Source: Pseudophaeomoniella oleicola (Eukaryota > Ascomycota > Eurotiomycetes > Phaeomoniellales > Phaeomoniellaceae). From it: a DNA stretch of 64,000 nt. Location of the stretch: contig QWDQ01000019.1 in assembly GCA_003868215.1 (NCBI GenBank), positions 344,011 to 408,010 on the forward strand, read 5' to 3'. Position 1 is the first letter of the stretch; the number at the start of each line of letters is the position of its first letter. The position numbers were made by a program, and so were the translations under genes. Positions 57,139 to 64,000 of this stretch are shown here, one piece after another. The notes under the pieces are model-generated. The model had not been told where the DNA came from. It did no database searches and saw nothing but the letters and a program-made list of their open reading frames with translations.

Positions 57139-60100
57139 ATGACAGACACCATGGACCACTCTCAGGGCATGACACAAAATTATTCAGATCCGCATACCAT
57201 TCTAAATGGCATCGATGAATTCGCACATCCTTTCGGCCAAAATGGAGATTTCGATTTATCTACCTGGGATGGTCAGCTGTATGGTAACACTGCCGAGAAT
57301 CCTACCACATTCGGTCAAGGACAGTCAACTTCAACATGGCACCAGAATACAATGGACCAGCCGGGCCAACAGATACCTCAGACACACCCACAGTCCCAAC
57401 CGTCCTTTCAGACCAATAATTTTCAACAACAACAGAATCAATTCGAAGCTAGACCGCCGTCTCAGGCTGCCTTCGATCCAAGGTCTATATCACAACGACC
57501 CTCTCCTTCGCCTGTGCAATTCCAAGGCTACCCGTATCAGCAAAATTTTCAATATCCGTTGAACTCGTACGGTCAACACCAAGGATACAATCAGCACCTC
57601 CAACAGCCAGTCAACGCTCCTCAGGGACAAAACCGACCTCCAAGCTTTTCTCCACCTCCGCCTCCACAAAGCCCGTATATGCAATATCCCATACAGCAAC
57701 AACGGCAACACCAGGCTCAGAATCTTCCTTCAGTGTACCAAAACAATTTTTCCACTTTCCCTGTACAACAGCAACAGAGATCGGCATCCACGTTCGTTGA
57801 TCCTACTTTGTTGAGCGCCAGTAATTTTCAAAATGTACATCCAGAACATTTCCAGCAAGGTTTCCCTCAAATACAGAGACAAGCGTTGTCATCGAGCCCA
57901 GCCCTTGGTCAGCAGCAACGACAACATACTCCAGCGTCTATCAACGACAAGCTCCCTGTTATTATTCAACAGCAAGACCAACCAATCGTCATCTCCGATG
58001 TTTCTGGCCCGGATGCAGACTTTTCAAGACTGGAGAAGGTGGCGATCAAGACGACGAAGAAGAAAGACCCCAATGCACCGAAAAGACCGCGGGGAAGGCC
58101 TAGGAAGGACGGATTACCGCCACGACAAAAGGTTCCCGGCGCAGCCTCCCCTGCGGAAACCGACTCTGACGACCTGGAAGTTGAAGATGCCCCAGAGGAA
58201 CGTCCAGCTATACTCAGTAGCATTCCTGCTGCTGAGCCTGAACAAAAGGCCATTTGGGACACTGTGCAAGCTGTTTGGTCTCCAAGGAACAAGCCTGCCA
58301 CCCTTGAAAAAGTTCGGCACGGCATTGCCTTGTATGGTGAACTTGTCAAACGTCTACGTGACGAATGGAAAGCTCAAAATGAAGCTCTCAAGAAGGCCGA
58401 GCTAAGTAATGCGCCAACCGATGAATTGAAACGCAAGGTAATGCAGTGGCGGAACGTCCTCCAAACGGTGATGCAGACTACCTTAGAGAAGGGTCACCCA
58501 GCACACATAACGAAGTACGTAAGCCTAAATCTCTCAACCCTACTATCCCACTTCCCTCGCAATATTATTGGCATCGGACAATGATGGAAAACATCTATAT
58601 AGAGATGAAATCCATCAATTCGATGTTCCAAAGACATGGCCTTAAGGTCGGAGGTCTCCTGATCGCGCTTTTCCAACGATGTGAGAGTTTTATGGTGTTA
58701 GAACTGGGCTATTGTGATCTTGCAGGAGTTGGAAGACACGAACCCATAAACCAAGATCTCAAACATACCCGTGCGTGTCTGTCTGGCGAACGTATATGCT
58801 ACCTAGCTTCGCAATCAGTATAAACACTGAAGATGACCGCTAATATTGAAATATAGGCTCGGTGAGAATCATTGGACCATCATTGCATTGCGGGAATTCT
58901 TGATAGATCGGATTTTAGCCACAGACTGGGACGGCTCTCTAGTGCTCTCTATCTTAAGGGTAAGTCGTATTCATGTGCTGGTTGATTGCACGATGCTGAT
59001 TCCTTTGTAGGTGATGGCCCACTTCACGACCTTAGATCAAGAAATGCTAGAAAAGACAAAAATGGAGAAGGCTTTGACTCGATTCGCAAAGAAGTCAGGC
59101 CAAGAGATCAAAGACCTTGTCCAACGTGTGCTCGACAGTGCTGCTGCTGCTACCAAACGCAAAGTCGACAGAATAGCCTCACCGGAACCGAGCGGCACAG
59201 AAAAGGCAACACGTCCACTGTCTGGCGACGCGAGGAATTCACCGCAGCTCGCGGGAATTAAAAGACCACGAGAGGAGTCAGCGACTCAGCCAGCCACGAA
59301 AAAGCTAGTAACTCCGAAAGCTATCCCTGAGGCTTCAAAACCGCTTGCATTACAAAATGCCCTCAAGAAGTCCGAGGCAGCGGCTAGAGCTGTCAAAACC
59401 GAGTCGGGTGTGAACAGCAACACCACTGCTGCGACCAAACCCAAATCAGCCACCACGCAGTCGGCCGCCGTCAAACCTCCTATGCCAAGTGTCTTTTCAT
59501 CTCTTATGTCGGCGTCCAAGAAGCCGGGAACTTCGAATGCTGCTCGAGCTGCTGCGGCTGCAGCTGCAAAGGACAAAGCCGCGGCTCCTGCACCCTCGAT
59601 TGGGGCAAAGACAGAGTCCCCCCCTCCGGCTCCTACATCAGCATCCGCTCCGCCGGCACCCAAATCGGCACCTTCGTTCTCATTCTCACAAACCTTTGCA
59701 GGCTTGAACAGGCCGAAGGAGGCTGAAGAAAAGATAATCGATGACAAACCCGAAGAGACAGAGGAAGACAGAATCAAGAGGTTGAAGAAGGAGGCGAGAC
59801 GAAAGTTGCGAGTCACCTGGAAGCCTGACGACACCCTCACAGAAGTTCGCGTATTCAGTCATCACCCTGACGAAGAGCTTGGTCATGCGGACAATATGGT
59901 CAGAGACGTCAACGACGTTGGCGGAGAAGGAAGAATGCTGAAGATGCATAAAGACCTTGACGATATTGATGATGACGAAGAAACCAAGGCCGCCGGCGAA
60001 GACCTTAGTCCATATTGCACCCCATCTGCTATTGATCTCGAAGGCGTTGAGGAAGAGCAGGTCAAGAACAATTTCTACAAGAGGGGCGGTGATCGACAAG

Positions 60101-60921
60101 CAGATAGTCCGGAAAGGACTGCACAAGACCAGCGCGAACAGACTTCGCTTATGGTGGTTTATGCATTGCCATCTGATGTTCCTCCATCTCCTAAGGAGCC
60201 GCCTGCTGCCTCAGAAGACGAGGAATACTCTCCACCAACGCCAATTGGAGAACCAACAACGCCTTTTGTGCGAGAGCGTGAGCAAAAGTACTATGCCGCA
60301 GTTCAACCGAGTCAACCGACGATCCCTCAAAACAACCTGAGCGCAATCTTTGCGGCACTCGGTCAGCAGAACCAGCAACAGGTGGCCCAGCCACCGTTGG
60401 ACCTGGAAGGGACTCTTGGCTTATTCCCCCACATGCAGCAACCTCAGCAATCACAGCAGCAGCCGCCTACTAACCCAGCGGGAGGGCTCGATCTCGCCAA
60501 GCTCATAAGTGTTGTCCAGCAAACACAACAGCAGGCGCAGCCACCACCTCCACAACCCACCATAGCTGCAGCACCTGCAGGGAATGACCTCACTGCTCTC
60601 CTCGCCAGTTTGCAGAGTAGCACGGCACAAGTACCGCAACAGCAACAAGCTCAGTCCGCCCTTCCATTCAACTTAACGAATCTTTTCCCCCCAAATGCAA
60701 CCCAACAGCCAACATCTTTCAACGCTTACTCCGCAGATCAGTATTCGCGAAAACATGGGCGGGATGATTATGATCCTTACGATGAACGAAGAAAGAAGAC
60801 AAAGAATCAAGAGGTTAGTGACCAGAAAAAGAGACATCCGAAGGAGAAGACCGTGGTTTGCCGATTCTGGAAAGAAGGGAAATGTAAGAAGGGTGACGAC
60901 TGTACCTATATCCATGACTAG
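57139..60921 (+). CDS. PNUTS/Ppn1-like PP1 regulatory scaffold
   Basis: Three exons: 57139-58514, 58857-58959 and 59011-60921 (1129 aa). The first intron is 342 nt, long for this window. The first ~280 residues are Gln/Pro-rich. An AT-hook (KRPRGRPRKDG) follows at about 314-324. About 370-540 is a helical region that resembles the TFIIS N-terminal (LW) domain: WTIIALREFLIDRILATDWDGSLVLSILRV. Next come an Ala/Ser/Pro-rich linker and an RVxF-type PP1 docking motif R-V-T-W at about 760-763, immediately followed by an acidic segment. The last 20 residues are a CCCH zinc finger, C-x7-C-x5-C-x3-H (CRFWKEGKCKKGDDCTYIH). That order (TFIIS-N, RVxW, CCCH) is the architecture of PNUTS, the PP1 scaffold of the cleavage/polyadenylation phosphatase module. 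The name is inferred from architecture, not homology search. An alternative start at 57151 has a better context. Confidence 0.8.
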
Positions 60922-61729
60922 CTAGGATATTCTATCTTCACGATATCACGGTAACACCGTACAAGAGACCGGCAGGACAAGGTCTCACTTATGACCTCAA
61001 TGGCCGATTTGGTGGCCTTCCAGTCGAATCTTGTGCAACGGAGTAGGGGAGCTTGCATCTCCAGGTATGATACAGCAAAGCGTTGGTCGGATTGTATCAA
61101 CAGCGCTTAATTTCTTCTATTCAGCATCATCAAGCGAAGGGGGTCGTTGCTTTGGCAGAGACCTTTTCATGTACTGTACATTATCAAATAGAATATTATC
61201 GACGAAAAGCCTCGCGAGGCGAACATCGTGAGATCTACCGAGACGTTCTCATTCGAATTACCACGTATATCCCAATCAGTAAATACTCCTAGAGAACGTC
61301 AAGCTGAAAATGGGTCGAGGCACATCACCTCTCGAGTGTGTTTTCAACTCCAAGCACGACCGGCTCTTCACGGATTTGCCCTGAGTGATCCATATCCACC
61401 ATTCCCAATCCTTCTGCCCAATGTTACAACGTTACCATCGCTTGTTCTATAGTTACGCGTTATCACCTTAGTACAAGTAAGGCAATCAACAGGTCCAACC
61501 CTGCTAGACGTGCCTGCCATGTGATTTATGCCCTCCATATTCCGTTCCATTTACCAGGATTTGCCGTATTCTAAAAATGTGTCTCATCTCCGTGCTTCAG
61601 CTCTGCCTCCCAGGACATCGAACGTCCCTGCAGGATATCGGACCAAGTCAATCACTATCACGTTGGTCTTTGATTTCTGTCGACCACAGCTCCTCAGGTA
61701 CATTCGAGATCTAGTCTTCATCAAGGAAC
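60922..61729. other. Intergenic, no gene seen
   Basis: 808 bp between the PNUTS-like gene and the alkaline ceramidase on the same strand. Several overlapping short frames lack domains. Confidence 0.5.
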
Positions 61730-63209
61730 ATGCATCACCATCCGCAATATCGCTATGAACCGTTCTGGGGAGAGCCGACCTCTAATGCAAAGTACGTGCC
61801 ATTTCGTGGATGCATGATGGCTTTCGCTGACACGATTCGCTATCCTATTCAGCTTCTGTGAATTGGTCAGTCTCTGATGTCCAGGCATAACAAATGTCCA
61901 GACCTACCACATATCATATGGTCCCAGAGTGACAATGCCGTTTTCACGGAGCTCTCAATTAATAACCTCTCTTTCCCGGCTTAGGATTACTTCGTCTCAC
62001 CGTACATCGGAGAATTCATCAACACTCTATCGAATCTCTCATACGGTACGCAACTCCATCTGGAGAACGTTCAATCACCATCCATAACCAATCACCCGCC
62101 GAAAACATTGTTTATCGTGTAAGGTCGCTGACATGGGCAACTTCTCGCTACCTAGTCATCTTCGGGATCATTGGTCTTTCTAGACTTCGATCGGACCCAG
62201 ACCAGACCAAACAACTCGGGTTCTATGGCTTGATCGGTGTGGGAATATTTTCAGCGGTATTCCACTGTGTTCTGAGTTATCACACTCAGATGGGCACGTT
62301 TTCTCTTTCTCTAGACGTTTTCCTCTTAATCGTTACCTGTTCCTCCCATCGAACGTATCCTATGTCTTCCTGTTGACATATAACTCCCCGCGGACCAACG
62401 AAGCTTCCATACTTGGTTGGCTGCATATTCGGTTTCTTTGCCCGGTCCCCTTGGTACCTTTCATTTTCTCATACTCCATCCGCATTTTCCCTTCCTCATC
62501 GTCGTCCTCGACACCCTCACGACCATTCCGTGTCGAATCTAATCTAACCGAAAACCAAATAGGAGACGACATCTCAATGTTCCTCGCCACCCTCCCAGTC
62601 CTCTCGCGCCTGCTATCCTACCACCTCCGCCTGGACACCGCCCACCCCTCGGCCCCGATTTCATCTCGGAATCTCTCTATTCTCTTATCTTCCATTCTAG
62701 CAGTGATAAGTGCCATCCACATCGCAACCGACGAAATCATTCTCCACTTCCTTACGTTTGCCGCCATGATCCATTCCATAGCATATCTGACGTACCATTC
62801 CCTGCGTGATTTGCGGACTGAAACCGAGAAACTTAGCAGCAGCAGCAGCAGCAGCAGTAATAGTAAATCAATAACAACAATCTCATCGACCCCAGAAACA
62901 AGTCCGTCACCCTCAGCCGCATCAATCCGCGCCTCGCACCTCCAGACCACCGCCCTCAAAGGCGCCTTTTCCTTCCTCCTCGGCTTCTTCCTCTGGTGCC
63001 TCGACCGCCCGGCCCCGCTCTGCCAGATGCGTATCGACCTGCAAGAGGACATCGTCGCGGCAACATCTACGGTACTCGGTGGTGCGCAAGTTGGAGGTTT
63101 GAGTATTGGAACCCCGATCGCTTGGTTGCTCGAGTTGCATGGCTGGTGGCATGTTTTGACGGCTTATGGCTCGTTTTTGTTCATTGGGCTGAGTCGTGAT
63201 TTGGCTTGA
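61730..63209 (+). CDS. Alkaline ceramidase (YPC1/YDC1 family)
   Basis: The five-exon model is 61730-61791, 61853-61865, 61985-62045, 62156-62293 and 62563-63209 (306 aa). Hydrolyses ceramide to sphingoid base and fatty acid in the ER/Golgi membrane. The protein begins MHHHPQYRYEPFWGEPTSNANFCEL, then DYFVSPYIGEFINTLSNLSYV, both family hallmarks. The metal-site His residues are in FSAVFHCVLSYHTQM and ELHGWWHVLTAYGSF. The usual D/E follows as GDDISMFLATLP. About seven hydrophobic helices are visible. A cytosolic Ser-rich insert (about 180-215) is unusual. Exon 2 is only 13 nt. Intron 4 (269 nt) begins GCACGT and is best read as a GC-AG intron, because only that junction keeps HTQM-G-DDISM in frame. 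The remaining junctions are GT-AG. Confidence 0.87.
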
Positions 63210-63530
63210 GGGGGAAAGCGAAGCTGGGGAGAGAAGGGAGAGAAGGGAGAATAGGGGGAAAGGGGGGTGGGAAGTACGACGGTGATGCCTTTTTTTCCCT
63301 CCCCATTCAGTTGAGCGTCATAGATGGTGAATAGAAATGAAGAATGAAAGGACGTGGATAGGCTTGGTTTTCTGGTAAATCTCAACTGATACCTCTATCC
63401 TGCCATGCCCTGCCCTACCGTACCATATCCTATCCTATCGTACTTCCTCCTCCTCCTTACTCCTCCTACTTCTCGCTCCTTCTCTCCCATCTCCCTACCC
63501 AGCATGCCAACGCGTTTCCACCGTATCCAA
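63210..63530. other. Convergent 3' spacer
   Basis: About 320 bp after the ceramidase stop. A/G-rich near 63220-63260, then pyrimidine-rich. No gene. Confidence 0.5.
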
Positions 63531-63889
63531 TCACTTCCCACCAACATTCCCAACCGTCTCCTTACCCTTCCCCTTTCTGTCATAACCCCGCTCGGCACCA
63601 ACAGCAACAACACCGGCTTGAGCTGGGTTCTGAGTAGCAGTCTGTGTCGACGATGTTGCTGCAGCTTCTGTTTTTGATGTTGTGCCGGTAGTGTTAGTGG
63701 AGGTGGTGGTCGTTGGTGTGGACGTGGAAGTGGGAGTGGAAGTAGAAGGAGGTCGGCATCGTGAGCAAGGGGTGCGGGTGAAACCCATTCCGGAACAGGT
63801 GCGGCATGTTGAGGTGATGGATCTGGGAGAGTTAGGGGAGATGGAGATGAGAGGATAGGGTCCGAGTGGGCTGGGGTGGAGTGGGTAGA

Positions 63890-63893
<4 letters not shown>
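63531..63893 (-). CDS. Partial frame with a CxxCxGxG...CxxC motif
   Basis: A minus-strand frame ending at 63531 and open to the poly-G tract, where its upstream part is lost or in another exon. It shows C-R-T-C-S-G-M-G and then C-S-R-C, the spacing of half a DnaJ-type or rubredoxin-like zinc finger. A Ser/Thr-rich stretch (STPTSTSTPTTTTSTNTTG) and a basic terminus follow. This could be the last exon of a real gene whose body lies beyond 64000. The low-complexity composition means it could also be chance. I do not recognise a family. Confidence 0.35.
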
Positions 63894-63929
<36 letters not shown>

Positions 63930-63986
63930 GGGGGGGGGGGGGAAGGGTGGGGGGGGGGGGTGGGCGGAGGGGGGGGGGGGGGGGGA
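63892..63986. repeat. Poly-G low-complexity tract
   Basis: About 95 bases that are nearly all G on the plus strand, broken by isolated T, A and C. Directly visible. It may be a genuine G-rich repeat able to form G-quadruplexes, or a sequencing/assembly artefact such as dark-cycle poly-G reads. Confidence 0.9.
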
Positions 63987-64000
63987 GAGACAAGTGAAAT

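Noticed and set aside
58515-58856. Possible intronic C/D snoRNA in the PNUTS-like gene
   Set aside because: A near C-box (ATGATGG) and a CTGA exist but are about 250 nt apart with no terminal stem.

Overview
This is a gene-dense stretch of nuclear DNA from a filamentous ascomycete (Pezizomycotina). The evidence is that most of its introns are 45-120 nt long, with GTANGT/GTGNGT donors, CTAAC/CTGAC branch sites and TAG/CAG acceptors. It also carries lineage-typical proteins: a chitin synthase and its CaaX-tailed Sel1 activator, a LaeA-type methyltransferase, a fungal 7-TM receptor-like protein and a Kelch/transmembrane protein. I cannot fix the class or genus from the sequence alone. Exon boundaries were worked out by hand from splice signals and reading-frame continuity. 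No alignment or RNA evidence was available.

Layout. The left 17 kb is all minus strand: chitin synthase (956-4096), LaeA-like methyltransferase (5583-6668), cytochrome P450 (8738-10453), Kelch-repeat membrane protein (11878-14467) and a PI-PLC-like phosphodiesterase (15371-16813). The spacers are long and, between 4 and 9 kb and in the first 600 bp, rich in palindromes of the TACCTAGGTA / GTACTACGTAGTAC type. From 17.4 kb onward the content is mostly conserved housekeeping genes: COQ7, a five-intron 7-TM receptor-like gene, RTF1, mitochondrial L22, PRP24, a tetraspan membrane protein, RRP4, an SKT5/CHS4-type chitin synthase activator, CHL1 helicase, ribosomal protein L28/uL15, an alpha/beta hydrolase, phospholipase D1, a CorA-like protein, SLY1, a PNUTS-like PP1 scaffold and an alkaline ceramidase. 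The window ends in a partial zinc-finger-like reading frame and a ~95-base poly-G tract.

How the genes relate. Several act on RNA polymerase II transcription and RNA processing (RTF1 of the PAF complex, PNUTS-like PP1 scaffold, PRP24 of U6/U4 snRNP assembly, RRP4 of the exosome). Two act on chitin deposition (chitin synthase and its activator, about 30 kb apart), and four on membranes, lipids or traffic (PLD1, PLC-like, alkaline ceramidase, SLY1). Apart from the methyltransferase-P450 neighbourhood there is no clear cluster, and no polyketide synthase, NRPS or terpene synthase is present. I found no tRNA, rRNA, CRISPR, transposon or viral sequence. The most interesting material is in the gene structures: a chitin synthase activator whose CaaX box is split by an intron exactly after the cysteine, a 12-nt micro-exon, a probable GC-AG intron, and a tandem acceptor in PRP24 whose upstream choice gives an immediate stop codon.
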